Positions 33,837 through 43,750 of a DNA stretch of 64,000 nt are shown here, in pieces; the stretch's first letter is position 1; the number at the start of each line of letters is the position of its first letter. Made by a program: the position numbers and the translations under genes. Below the pieces are notes generated by a model, which was given only the letters and a program-made list of their open reading frames with translations, was not told the DNA's origin and searched no databases. The stretch lies in assembly GCA_010015805.1 (NCBI GenBank), contig ML978132.1:558001-622000 (forward strand), in the 5' to 3' direction. This DNA is from Rhizodiscina lignyota (taxonomy: Eukaryota; Ascomycota; Dothideomycetes; Aulographales; Rhizodiscinaceae).

Positions 33837-35546
33837 GGGAGGAGGGAGGTTGCAGAGCATTGGTTCACAAGAGGGGTCGGAAAATTGAAGTCGCAATTGC
33901 TCTCTCGGCCCCGAATATATCAATACCTCGCTCGCTCGTCAGTCGAAGTCTACTTGAACACCATTCACTTGATTTGCATATCGCGCTCTATCCGTGTTGG
34001 TGGGCGCTGAGTCTGAACGCCCATCGTGTGATACGTATCCTCGGTGAGCAACAAAGGGGAACTAATGCGGCGCCCAGTAATTATCAAACTTTCTTTGATT
34101 TGATGCCTGGCCTGGCTGGTCCAGATGCTAATAATGCGAGACCCTTGGCTGCTCCCTACAAAATAATGCCATCCGCTGAATGTCTAGCGGCACAACGCCA
34201 ACGCGCAAACGCCATGTCTTTTTCCGTTGCAGGAATAGGACCATTACGATCCATGCGTGTCTAAACAGTCTCCAAATGTATGAATACAAGAATCGTTTCG
34301 AACAGCTCAACCAATGCTCTGCGATCGCAGGACCGCTCTTGCGGCCAGCGGCCAGCCGAACAATCCAGTTACCATGGCCACGTATCTGGAAGAAGAAAGT
34401 CAGTCTCATGCGTTACAAATTCTGACTGACGATTCTTACAGCGCTGATGTCCTCCCAAGGCGAGCGAGAACTGGAGTGATTGGATGATCATGCGGCCTCA
34501 GTGATACTGGGTATTTGCCCATTGGGTGTGGCTCTCTGAGGAGATTGCGTGCGGCAGAGGCGAAGGTGCGCAGGAATGTTGTGCTTGCTGGCATGGTGTC
34601 GAATAGTCTTCGAAATAGTAGTCTATAGAGATGGTTCGAACGTGGAGTGTCTTTTGGTTGCGTGGTAAGGCTTAGTTGTGTCCAATCAGATCGCCGATCG
34701 AAATGCGTGTGGTAATGAGGACTTTAAGAATAGTAGATTTGATAGGGCAGCTGTGGTCTATGTATTGAGAGGAGCAATGAACTCTTTGCTTTGTGAATCT
34801 GTGATGATGTAGAGGAAATCCATATACTTCATCCTTATGCGGCGTCTTTATAACTTTCTGCCCTATTCCATCATACAGTGGTACGAGTATGGTGGAGTGA
34901 CAATAAGACAATTACGGAAAATCAGATTACAGCATTCTCAGCCAATATTTCCATCGGTTCCGCTGCCTTTTCGCGCTGACGTGCTGGTTCGTGGTGACTG
35001 TGGGCTGTTTTCCATGCGATGGTGCGGGCCGCAGTTGACTGATCGTGGTGTGACCATTGTACCACAGACTCCCGACGCGACTCCCGAGAGCCTCATTTCG
35101 GCGAGCTGCGACGTTGCAAGCAGGCGAGAAGCGCATCCTTTGGAATGCTATCTGTTGCTTAGGCGACTATCAATTGCAAGTTTAGGTAGAGAAGAACATG
35201 GAGGCGATTCCGGGGCAGCCGCGTGATGGGCGCCCGCTTGCTGGGTGCAGAGAGATGCCTCAGGCCGGGCTTCTCTTAGCAAGACGCTTACAGAGCAGCC
35301 ATCGAGAGCGCTGCGTGCTCTCGCTGTGCTTTCAGTGCTCGAGGACTGTGGAATCATGAGAAACTGCAACTGCAAAATCAGTGCCAAAATAGAATTAAAT
35401 TGCGCTGTGCGTGACCGTGTGAGAAAGCCCGAAAGCTAAGGATCGCGTGGGCATAAGATGGAGCCCGTTGAGGCCAAGGGTGAGCGGGAAAAGCGTTGAA
35501 TCGGATCCAGTTTTCTTGCTTTATATAGCGTAAACGGACTGCCCTA

Positions 35547-35663
35547 CCTCAACAGTTCAAAGACTGCGCTCTGCCTCAGCGGAGTACATCCTCCGTAGTC
35601 TGTAAGCTGCCCCGATTCGGTTAGCTTCTCTTCAACTTCTCACACATATCACAGAGTGGTTAT
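35547..35663 (+). repeat. Left arm of long inverted repeat
   Basis: Matches the reverse complement of 35880-35989 almost throughout: one small gap near the outer end, one substitution (GTAAGCTG against GTACGCTG) and a short gap near the inner end. The arm ends in GAGTGGTTAT, which runs straight into the truncated tRNA. Confidence 0.85.
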
Positions 35664-35713
35664 GATCGCCGCTTGTCACGCGGCTGGCCCGGGTTCGATT
35701 CCCGGCGGGGGAG
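35657..35713 (+). tRNA. Truncated tRNA-Asp(GTC), 5' part missing
   Basis: The 3' three quarters of a tRNA can be folded: anticodon stem GCCGC/GCGGC with loop TTGTCAC (anticodon GTC), T-stem CCGGG/CCCGG with loop TTCGATT, then the 3' acceptor strand CGGGGGA and a G73-type base. The matching 5' acceptor strand (expected CCCCG-like) is not present upstream; repeat arm sequence stands there instead. A run of seven T at 35727-35733 is the pol III terminator. So this is a broken tRNA gene or a tRNA-derived element part. Confidence 0.75.
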
Positions 35714-35879
35714 AAAATCCACTATCTTTTTTTGTCTTTTTGGACAGTATTTCTTTTTGTTCCTTAGGAAAAGTAGTTTGACAGAAGTGGAGGTGTACAT
35801 ACACGTTGTACGTTGTATAGAAGCAATGAAACAAGTGAAAGCTACTTAACTACTTCCTTTTTAATACTAGCTACGAGTG

Positions 35880-35989
35880 ATAACCACTCTGTAATGTGTG
35901 AGAAGTTGAAGAGAAGCTAACCGAATCGGGGCAGCGTACAGACTACGGAGGATGTACTCCGCTGAGGCAGAGCGCAGTCTTTGTTGAGG
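35880..35989 (-). repeat. Right arm of long inverted repeat
   Basis: Reverse complement of the left arm 35547-35663. Begins ATAACCACTCTG (inner end) and ends at GTTGAGG (outer end). The ~215-bp spacer between the arms holds the tRNA fragment and its terminator. No coding region lies between them. It could be a MITE- or foldback-like element or an inverted duplication. Confidence 0.85.
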
Positions 35990-35998
35990 GCCAGAACC

Positions 35999-36030
35999 AA
36001 TTGAGAGCGAGACACGTCTCGCTCTCAATT
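35999..36030. repeat. Perfect hairpin, 15-bp arms
   Basis: AATTGAGAGCGAGAC and its exact reverse complement are separated by two bases. It lies 10 bp outside the right inverted-repeat arm. Confidence 0.8.
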
Positions 36031-36557
36031 AGCGGACGCTTGAATGCTTTGCTGGGCAGTGTCTGTGGAGGCTGTCTCGCGCTGGCTAAGTACATCCACT
36101 CTACGGCGGAGTGTAATGGGATGGAGGGTTTTGAGGCAATGTCCGTCGCATAGCGATTTTTCGTATACTTGATGGCCTTCCCATGCTCGTCAGCTTTGCA
36201 CTTTTCTGCCGCGATGTGCTTCGCTTCGCAAAGCTGGCAGACTCGATTTCGGACGAGCGAGATCGCTGTGGTACGTAGGTCTCGTACCGAGCACAAACGA
36301 ACCGTCATTCAAGCATGCTGAACACATTATCAGAACATGTCCTGGACCACCCTTGGATGGATCCGCTACGCGACAGAATCTTTTGGCCATAGGGTTTGAC
36401 CGGGCAAGAAGCTTCGCCGACTGTTGGCCTGTCCCCGTCTTCAGCTTCAGCTAACCACTGCTCTGCGAAATTGCGGATGACTCCTTTGTGTTCTGTGGCA
36501 CAATCAGGTACCTTTGGATTCCAAGGCAACACTTTTGTCGTGGATTGTTTCCAAGGT

Positions 36558-36915
36558 TCGAGCTTTGCCTCAATTCAATGCAGTTACTGGACGCCCAATT
36601 TGCGCGTGGAGGTTAAGCTTCCCTTCGATTATGGGTGGACGCTCGACTTGCAACCTGCACACATAAATCGAGCTTTGCTTTGATTTAATGCACTCGTTCA
36701 ACTTCATGTCTGAGCGAGGGTGCTGAGCTTCAATGCAATCATGCTCGAGCGCAGACTTGCAGCTTACACGCATAGGGTGAGGCTTACTTTCATTCAGCAC
36801 AGTCACAAAGGCGTGCGGTTTACGCAGAAGCATTGAGCTTCAATTCGATCATATGTGGACAGTCAACTCACAGCTTAGCCAGGTAGATCCAGCTTTGCTT
36901 TGACTAAATAGAGCC
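36558..36915 (+). repeat. Degenerate ~55-bp tandem repeat (satellite-like)
   Basis: About six and a half units start with a GAGCTT/AAGCTT-like word at roughly 36558, 36613, 36668, 36722, 36780, 36834 and 36890, i.e. every 54-58 bp. Shared pieces include GAGCTTCAATxCxATCAT and CTTGCAGCTTACACGCAT-like endings. Units are strongly diverged. Similar words in the opposite orientation occur at 56712-56932. Confidence 0.6.
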
Positions 36916-36983
36916 CCTCGGCTTCGACGGGAGCTGGCTGCTGTGACACAGCTTTTCTGAGGCCGCGAGCCGTAGCTCCAGTG

Positions 36984-37282
36984 GGCTTCTCAGTCCTATG
37001 CAGCATCGTGGCTACAGGCAGAGGCTTCTCAGTCCCATGAGCGTCGGGGCTGCAGGCAGAGGTTTTTGCTCCGTCCCATGCAGCCTCGGGGCTGAGGGAA
37101 GATGGTAGTTCATCTCAATCCCATGCAGCCTCGGGGCTGAGGGCAGAGGGCAGTTCATCTCACTTCCATGCAGCTTCGGGGCATGCTGGCAGAGGCTTTC
37201 ATCTCAGTTCCACGCAGCTTCGGGGCATGCTGGCAGAGGTTTCTTCTCAGTCCCATGCAGCGGCGGGCTGCTGCTGGCAGAG
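36984..37282 (+). repeat. Minisatellite, ~7 units of 38-46 bp
   Basis: Seven units of the general form GG..TTCTCAGTCCCATGCAGC.TCGGGGCTG..GGCAGA can be aligned; lengths vary between 38 and 46 bp. The last unit is the most diverged. It directly follows the ~55-bp repeat with a gap of about 70 bp. Confidence 0.8.
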
Positions 37283-38164
37283 CAACATCGTGAGCGGAAG
37301 ATCTAACAGAAATATCAGCATCTTGGTGCCGGCTCGTTTTCATTGCTTATGCAGTGGTAATGAACTCAACGCTCCTCGGAGATGACTGGATCGACATCTT
37401 ATCTTGCTCGAGTCGCTTCAGTCTGGCAGCTTCGATGATCATGTGCCTGATGGATTGTCTATTGACGACCATTGAAAAGTGAACCTCCTGAATTTGTGAG
37501 AGTCCGAGACTCTTGTCAGAAGGGAGACGTGTGAAATTGAGACGTGAGAGTGAACGTGACCGAAGATGATGGAAGCTGAAGAATGTGGAAGTGAATTGGA
37601 AGTTGATGAGCACTTCTTCAGGTCTCAGAACTGGCGTCTGGCGCAACTCGACGCCAAAGGGCATGCGCTTTCATTGAGCACGGCAGCACGATGTGACATT
37701 GTAAGCTTGTGAAGAGAAGTTTACTTGAGATATTGCGTTAAAAATTTGATCGGAATGGTTCAGCAAAGATGGAACAGTGAAACGACATGATTGAGGTCTG
37801 CCCTGTCGATCGGCGTTAAGACGGAAAGAACAGACGAAGTAGAGCAAGGAGCTTAACCTGTACGTATACAATGTCTGCAGCCTAGGCACGCGAGATTGCT
37901 CTGCCGGTTTCTGGATTCTCCCTGTGGCCATCCCGATTTACTCATGCGCACGCGTTTGTTACAGAACCTGCAGCGACGTTAGGGTTCACTATCTAGCGCC
38001 TCATACTCTATAGGTCACGTGGTGTCGGGCCTAGATTACCGAGTAAGGTACCTACCTACCTAGCTCTATCGTTCAAGCAGTTTCGCGCGTAAGTCCGCGA
38101 CATTCAAATGGACTCCAAGGCGAACTGAGCACAAGCTTGAGGAGCAAGCAAATCTATTGAACTA

Positions 38165-39304
38165 TCATATCTTCCTCTTCTTACTCGCACCATTTGTCCC
38201 CGACTCCGCGCTCGCGCCATTGGATACTTTAATATGAGACCGACACTTCATCAACGGTTGGATCTTTGTCCCAAACTTGTCCAGGCCCTCCAACCAGTCG
38301 TCAAAAGTCAACATGATACCCCTCGTTGCCGGCACAGTGGAAGCCTCATCCAACATCGCCGCAACCTTCTCGAAAGAGCCACACAACGTCCCCATGTTCA
38401 TGTTGACAGAGCTTTCAGGAAGCTTCACCATTGATCGCCAGGTTGCATTCTTATCGGCCTTTGTGTCTTTGCCTCCTTGGTCTGCGATCCATGACACTGC
38501 ATCGACATCGATGCCTTCCTTGTAGTGGTTCCACTTTTCCTCCGCGGCCTCGTCCGTCTCCTCTGCAATGATCATAAAGAGCACATACGCGCTAACATCC
38601 CTTCCGGTTTTCTTCACTACCTCTTCAAGCCGTGTGTTCTGCTCTGTTGCGGCCAATGGAGTATTGTAGCCATGGCCCATGACGAAGTTGTAGTCCACCA
38701 TCTTCGCTGCAAACTCCATACCACCGGCGGACTGGCCTGCGGCGACGATCTTGATATCTGAAGAGGGCTTGGGAGACAGTTTGCAGTCTTCCATGGTGAA
38801 ATGCTTCCCCTTCAGATTTGATACACCATCCTCCCATAGATCTTTCATCACCTGGACATACTCCGTCGCGTATTCGTAGCGGTAGCCGAAATATTTGTTT
38901 CCTGGCCACATGCCCATCTGAGTGTATTCGGCCGGCTGCCATCCAGTGACGATATTAATTCCAAAGCGTCCAGGTGCAACGGAGTCGATGGTCGTGGCCA
39001 TACGCGCAACAAGTGCAGGCGGGAGCGTGAGAATAGCGGTTGAGGCGAACAGTTTGATCTTACTCGTCACAGCAGCGAGTGCGGCCATGAGCGTAAAAGA
39101 TTCGAGATTGTGATTCCAGAACTCCGTTTCGCCGCCAAAGCCTCTGAGCTTGATCATGGAAAGAGCGAAATCAAAGCCATAATGCTCGGCTTTCTGAGTG
39201 ATCTGCTTGTTCAATTCGAACGACGGCTTGTATTGCGGTGAGTTCTTCGATATGAGCCAGCCATTGTTCCCTATGGGAATGAAAACTCCAATGTCCACTG
39301 CCAT
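38165..39304 (-). CDS. rutA: Pyrimidine monooxygenase RutA-like (flavin-dependent)
   Basis: Single exon, 379 residues. In bacteria RutA opens the uracil ring with FMNH2 and O2, with flavin supplied by RutF. The whole length matches the luciferase-like fold of Rut[14 protein letters not shown] at the start, [22 protein letters not shown] (near residue 28), [36 protein letters not shown], the DRxxxS-equivalent [13 protein letters not shown], and the conserved end [21 protein letters not shown]. This is much closer to RutA than to general FMN monooxygenases. A ~25-residue Ser/Gly tail ends KKRKI. Absence of introns and the bacterial family suggest old horizontal transfer. No rutB-F homologue is in the window. 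Confidence 0.9.
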   Translation of the reverse strand: MAVDIGVFIPIGNNGWLISKNSPQYKPSFELNKQITQKAEHYGFDFALSMIKLRGFGGETEFWNHNLESFTLMAALAAVTSKIKLFASTAILTLPPALVARMATTIDSVAPGRFGINIVTGWQPAEYTQMGMWPGNKYFGYRYEYATEYVQVMKDLWEDGVSNLKGKHFTMEDCKLSPKPSSDIKIVAAGQSAGGMEFAAKMVDYNFVMGHGYNTPLAATEQNTRLEEVVKKTGRDVSAYVLFMIIAEETDEAAEEKWNHYKEGIDVDAVSWIADQGGKDTKADKNATWRSMVKLPESSVNMNMGTLCGSFEKVAAMLDEASTVPATRGIMLTFDDWLEGLDKFGTKIQPLMKCRSHIKVSNGASAESGTNGASKKRKI

Positions 39305-40711
39305 GGTAGAAATGAGTATTTCTATATAACGACTTTCCGCAAATTATCTACGACTTTCGAGATCAGGCCGTGAACGTCGCAGCGTAGCTCCCAGTGACCA
39401 GAAGACGAATGAGAAGAAGGAATAAAAACGAACGGACGGACGATTTTCTATTCAAAAATCATCTGATAATCCTACCAGAATTTAGCCTTACTTAAGATAT
39501 CGCTACCTTTGACATCTGCAGGGTACTCGGCTCCTTATCGCGCTGATATCCGACTAGTTTGACGGCGAATTGCTCTATCCGGCAATAGCGGATCTAGATT
39601 CCCACTCGTACGCCAAGTCCAAGAACACCAGACTCGCAGTGCTGAGGCCGTTGATATCTGAGCTCTTCCATGACTTTAGCTTGGGAAAGAGGTTGTAATA
39701 GATGTTTGACAGTAATTGTTGGGTCTCCGTCATTTCCCGGTTTGTGGTACGATGTCGCCGGCAGGTCTCTTCCGCAGAGTAGCCGAGATGCTTGCGTCTG
39801 AACTATGCGAACCAAATCGGTGCTGAATCTCGTCAAGATAGGAGGAGAGAGAGAATATCAAAGAAATAGGTAAGACAAGATGGTGGAAGAGAAGGTTGCA
39901 GAACTTGTCAAAGATTTTGTCGTCTTCGGCCACGCACGCTTGAGGGTGACAGCGCAGGGGATGAGTGCCCCACTTTCCTGTTCAATGTCACGAACTCCTC
40001 CCTTTCCTTCACCTCAGACACCGATTGAATATTTTGGGAAAGACCTCTCTTGGAAGCATTACACAGCCACTGTCAGGCCTACATATACCATGGCCATTAA
40101 TAATGTTCGCGCGAACGCGGCGGACGACAACTGCGGCGGTCGAGCACTACGGCGGTCGACTACGACGGCGGACGACAGTCTGATAGGCCTGCGCCAGAGC
40201 GATACATGGTGACGATCGATGTCGCGCTGATGTCGTGCTCAAAGTCCCCGCCGTACTGCCCTCTACCTTTCCGGCTCACCCAGTATTCAGACAGCTCACC
40301 ATCGTTCTAATCCGAAGACCGCGTAGTATCGAAGCCCATAAATCGCGATTGACTAGACTAAAGGGCCACTAAATCTCCTGCTCAGACCACTTGGAGCCTT
40401 CTGATCGGAGGAGTCCTCGAAAAGAGGAGTATCAGATTGAGAGCTCCTGTTACCTTTGGAATGGTCCCTTCCAGAGACCTTTGGCGGAAGTGTGGAGCCC
40501 CGCATGCTGAGAATGGCATCATTCGTACTCACTACGATTGCACCATATCCATGGATCCGACCCCGAACAAACCGAGGACATATATATGCACATATGGCTT
40601 GATTATCTACAGGGCTGACAAATTAAATATCTTAATAGTTTATATTTGAATCTCTCTTCTCTCTCGCTCACTTCACGCTCCTTAACTTCATCTTCCATCA
40701 CATATCTCAAT
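39305..40711. other. Intergenic between divergent genes
   Basis: About 1.4 kb. A short CGG/CGAC-rich stretch with repeated GGCGGTCGA/CGGACGACA words lies at about 40115-40185. The last 90 bp before 40712 are C/T-rich, as in fungal promoters. No supported gene. Confidence 0.4.
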
Positions 40712-41698
40712 ATGGCATCCGCAGCAGTTCAACTCCCGCCCTCTGCTCCACACCTTAATGGCCCCTTGTCGGCAGTTGGTGTCGAAACCAAGGGTGCAGG
40801 TCCTCGCGATGTAGTCACCAAGCTCAACTACTACAAAGACCCTGGTGATGGCAGCCCACCAGTTCCATCCTACGTGGGCAAGCCTGATACATATAACCGC
40901 CCAGTTGATACTCGCACTGTGACTGTTCATGACGTGCGAGGCCGTGAGACCGAGCCGCACCTGGACACCACTGGTTTCCAGTTCCTCAAGCATGAGAGTA
41001 TCGAAAAGGACTTTACGGACGACGAGCAGATTAAGAAGCAGTACTATCCCGAGGTCGAGCAACTTCTGAAGGACACGTGAGTAACTTCCATCGTCGTAAT
41101 GTCAGCGCTCTAACTAACCTGCAAATAGCACCGGTGCAAAGAGGGTCTTCATCTTCGACCACACGATCCGCCGCCCACAAGCTGCAGGAGAGAACCCGCT
41201 TCGTGGCCCAGTTCAGCGTGTGCACATCGACCAATCATATTCTGCTTCCGAAGACCGCGTCCGCTACCACTTCCCAGAGGACTACCACCGTCTGCTTAAC
41301 GGACGCTTCCAGATCATCAACCGTAAGTCTACCTGTGCACTCTTTGCCCATCCCTGCTGATGATTCGACTAGTGTGGCGCCCGATCAAGACTGTCCAGCG
41401 AGATCCCCTCGCCGTCGCCGCAGCCCACAGCGTCGAGGAGAAGGATCTCATTCCAGTGGCACTCATCTACCCCAGCCGCCGCGGTGAGACGTACACCGTT
41501 CTTCCCAACGAGAAGCACGACTGGTACTACCTGAGCGGCCAGCGACCGGATGAGCCACTCTTGATCAAATGCTTCGACAGCGAGAAGGACGGTCGTGCAA
41601 GGCGGATCCCGCATACTGCGTTTGAGATTGAGGGCACGCAGGATAAGGAGGCGAGAGAGAGCATCGAGGTTAGGTGCTTGGTCTTCTTTCAGGAGTAA
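40712..41698 (+). CDS. CmcJ/AsaB-like Fe(II)/2-oxoglutarate-type oxygenase
   Basis: Three predicted exons, 40712-41076, 41129-41322 and 41373-41698, give 294 residues. The family (named after cephalosporin CmcJ and fungal AsaB) is common in mould secondary metabolism and catabolism. Diagnostic blocks are FIFDHTIRRP near residue 130, the HxD metal motif HIDQSY near 154, NGRFQIINLWRPI created across the second intron, DSEKDGRARRIPHTAF with the distal His near 267, and WYYLSGQRPDEPLLIKCFDS before it. Introns are 52 and 50 nt. No biosynthetic core gene (PKS, NRPS, terpene cyclase) is nearby, so its substrate is open. Confidence 0.88.
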
Positions 41699-42024
41699 GA
41701 AGGGAGTTGATGATATTACGAAACAACATTGAATGTGAGTTTGGAATCGAGATTGTAAAGGGGACCCGAGATATATCCATTCCTTCACGTACTGTATTCT
41801 TAAGTCTGAGCAGCATTCGTTCCGACCCTCAAGTCCACAAGCATATGATAAGGAGTTTTGATATTGTCCCTTTGCGCCCTGCTTCAGGTGTGGTGTCGGT
41901 GGCTATGACTCTACCCTGCGTGACTCAGCATTACGCCTGTGAGTCAAAAGGCTCCACCGTGGTTTTGCAAACCCAAGCGCTCAGCCTTATATTCCCAAAC
42001 GAATTCTGGGACCGCAGTATTCAA

Positions 42025-42097
42025 AGCTCGTTAGTTTAGTTGGTTAAAACACTTGGCCCATGACCGAGATCCCGGAGTTCAAATCTTCGACGAGCTA
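42025..42097 (+). tRNA. tRNA-like gene, anticodon CAT
   Basis: A complete 73-nt cloverleaf can be drawn: acceptor AGCTCGT/ACGAGCT fully paired with A73, D-stem GTTT/AAAC, anticodon stem CTTGG/CCGAG with loop CCCATGA, variable ATCC, T-stem CGGAG/CTTCG with loop TTCAAAT. The anticodon read in register is CAT (Met-type). Position 33 is C instead of the near-universal U; A1-U72 plus C33 recalls some eukaryotic initiator tRNAs, but the T-loop is not of initiator type. It shares its 5' half with the next gene. Confidence 0.6.
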
Positions 42098-42102
42098 TCT
42101 AC

Positions 42103-42173
42103 GCCTCGTTAGTTTAATGGTAAAACACTGTGCTGATAACGCAGAGCTCGGCGTTCGATTCGCCGACGAGGTA
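42103..42173 (+). tRNA. tRNA, anticodon GAT (Ile-type)
   Basis: A 71-nt cloverleaf: acceptor GCCTCGT/ACGAGGT (first pair G-U), D-stem GTTT/AAAC, anticodon stem CTGTG/CGCAG with loop CTGATAA, variable AGCT, T-stem CGGCG/CGCCG with loop TTCGATT, A73. Box A-like TAGTTTAATGG and box B GTTCGATTC are intact. The anticodon GAT is unusual for a nuclear eukaryotic tRNA-Ile, which normally has AAT. It starts 5 nt after the previous tRNA, so one pol III transcript may carry both. Confidence 0.7.
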
Positions 42174-42193
42174 TTATTTTTGCCTTTTTTCTT
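42174..42193 (+). terminator. Pol III T-run terminator
   Basis: A five-T run followed within a few bases by a six-T run lies immediately after the GAT tRNA. No T run separates the two tRNAs. Confidence 0.65.
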
Positions 42194-42716
42194 GTAGAAT
42201 CTTTTTGTTCTGCTTCACGGGTTTCTGAGTGCCTGGCAATGAGCATGACCATGGCCAGTGTTGCCACTGCGAACAGACATGGAAACAGTGACGAGACAGT
42301 AGCATGTTTAGAGCAATTCAATTGTATTCGATACCAGTTTGAAACCTGACTGAGTCATTGTATTTTGGTATCGCATTTGTGAAAGGGAAACCACGGAAGG
42401 CATGTGCCTGGGTATATCTTCCATCCTAGCATCGCGGTCGAATGCCGCGCTTTGAAAAGAAAATCATAAACAAAACCATAAAGTATCCAACCAAGTATGA
42501 ACTTGGTCATACGAGAACCTTGGATTCGAAAAAGACATGCCTCGTAACGTAGTCCGATAGCTGAGGACACCTCGCTCACCATGTAGTTGTTCCTGCAACA
42601 ACATCATACGCAGTGTCATAAGCCATGATAGACCTCCTTGTCATCCGAAAGATGCAAATCGCATCTTCCCCGCTTCGCCAGTTACGTATGGAGGCTGGCA
42701 AGTCCTCGCAGCATGG

Positions 42717-43427
42717 CTAGGTTGCTTCCACCTTGACTTGAACATCACCATTCGAGGACTTGTTGACTCCATTCTTGTTGACTCCATTCTTGTTGGCTCC
42801 ATTCTTGTTGGCTCCATTCTTGTTGACTCCATTCTTGTTGAATCCATTCACCACTCCAGCATTCTCAGTCTGATCATGTCCTGCGGCATCAATGAGAAAG
42901 TGGAGCCTTCCACCAGTGAAGTCGTTGAGCTGGTTACCGATTGTCTCGCGCTTCTTAGCCGGTGAACCGCTATCAGTGAGCCACTTGAGGATAATGTAGC
43001 CAACGAAGCCCCAGAAGAATATGAACGACGCGAACACGCTAGTCACGAACATCGTGGGGAGGAGAATAAGCAGAGCAATGCCAACCAGGAGACCAGTCCA
43101 GAGGAGTGCGATGGTGAGGCCGGCGAGGAAGCAGAAGGTGAGGGAGAAGACGAGGACGGAGATCGAGAAGATAGCGAAGAAAAGGATCGGAAGGCCAGTC
43201 ATGAGGAGGTTGACGAGGAGGAAGGCCTCGAAGAAGTCCTATTAGCGTGAGGTAGTAAAGTCAGTCGCTCTTGATGTGCCTCAACATACAGAGAGCTTTG
43301 GATTGCGGTCGGCGAAGGTTTCGACGCGAATCTTCCATTCCTCGGAGAAGACAGACTCCACAAAGCCTTGTCCTCTCGCTAGCATCGTGTTTTCCGCGCC
43401 AGCGTTGTTGTTGGGAGCGTCCGGCAT
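42717..43427 (-). CDS. Membrane protein of promethin/LDO type with NKNG repeats
   Basis: Two predicted exons on the minus strand, 43427-43290 and 43238-42717, give 219 residues. Exon 1 starts MPDAPNNNAG and leads into FFEAFLLVNLLMTGLP. Four closely packed hydrophobic stretches follow (about residues 52-128), broken by LLPTMF and ending FFWGFVGYIILKWL; this 'LPTxF...WGxVGYxILK' pattern and the later GNQLNDFTGGRL block resemble fungal relatives of promethin/LDO proteins at seipin-lipid droplet sites. The tail carries six copies of a five-residue unit (V/A)NKNG, encoded by an expandable 15-bp repeat at about 42755-42845. Family assignment is an inference. Confidence 0.65.
42755..42845 (-). repeat. 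15-bp coding tandem repeat (NKNG units)
   Basis: About six copies of a 15-bp unit reading GTTGACTCCATTCTT or GTTGGCTCCATTCTT on the plus strand. Units differ mainly by Val against Ala codons. It lies inside the last exon of the promethin-like gene. Confidence 0.85.
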
Positions 43428-43750
43428 GATGGTGGCAGGTCTGAGATGCAAGATCGAGAAAAAGTTGGATAGAACAAGCCGAAGCAGGTCTAGAGTGGTG
43501 GTGCGAGCTGCAAAAGTTGAGTCTGAAGTTGAGGTTCTGGAGTGAAGCCGAGGAAAGTGAAGTGAAGGAAAGTTCGTTGCCTCGAAGTCGACGCGCCGTG
43601 TTAAAGTTCAAAGTTGTGACTGACTCGTTGAGCCACGTCAGGGTAAACTGTTGCGAGTCATGGCGCGATCGGTGCAAGGGTCTGAATGCCAAGATTCACA
43701 TTCCGACTCCACTTAAATTTTGAGCAGCTTTGCAGCTCGATAGGAACCCA
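43428..43750. promoter_or_regulatory. Divergent promoter, promethin-like/RPA49
   Basis: A 323-bp gap between two divergent starts; no further feature seen. Confidence 0.4.

Larger units (their letters stand above)
33837..38164. other. 4.3-kb gene-poor region rich in repeats
   Basis: No gene is supported here. Open frames reach 121 codons at most (35943-36308, minus) and none shows a domain; the minus frames between 35943 and 36532 are the most gene-like but lack splice and family support. The notable content is listed separately: inverted repeat arms around a tRNA fragment, a perfect 15-bp-arm hairpin, a ~55-bp degenerate satellite and a ~42-bp minisatellite. The first kilobase (33837-34900) and 37300-38164 show nothing else. 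Confidence 0.5.
41699..42716. other. Intergenic carrying a tRNA pair
   Basis: About 1 kb. Apart from the two tRNA genes at 42025-42173 and their terminator, no gene is supported. Confidence 0.5.

Noticed and set aside
35943-36532. Possible minus-strand gene from two adjacent frames with Cys pairs
   Set aside because: The frames overlap the inverted repeat and hairpin, do not join by consensus splicing, and match no family.
40115-40185. CGG/CGAC-rich stretch as a microsatellite
   Set aside because: The words recur only loosely, without a constant unit.
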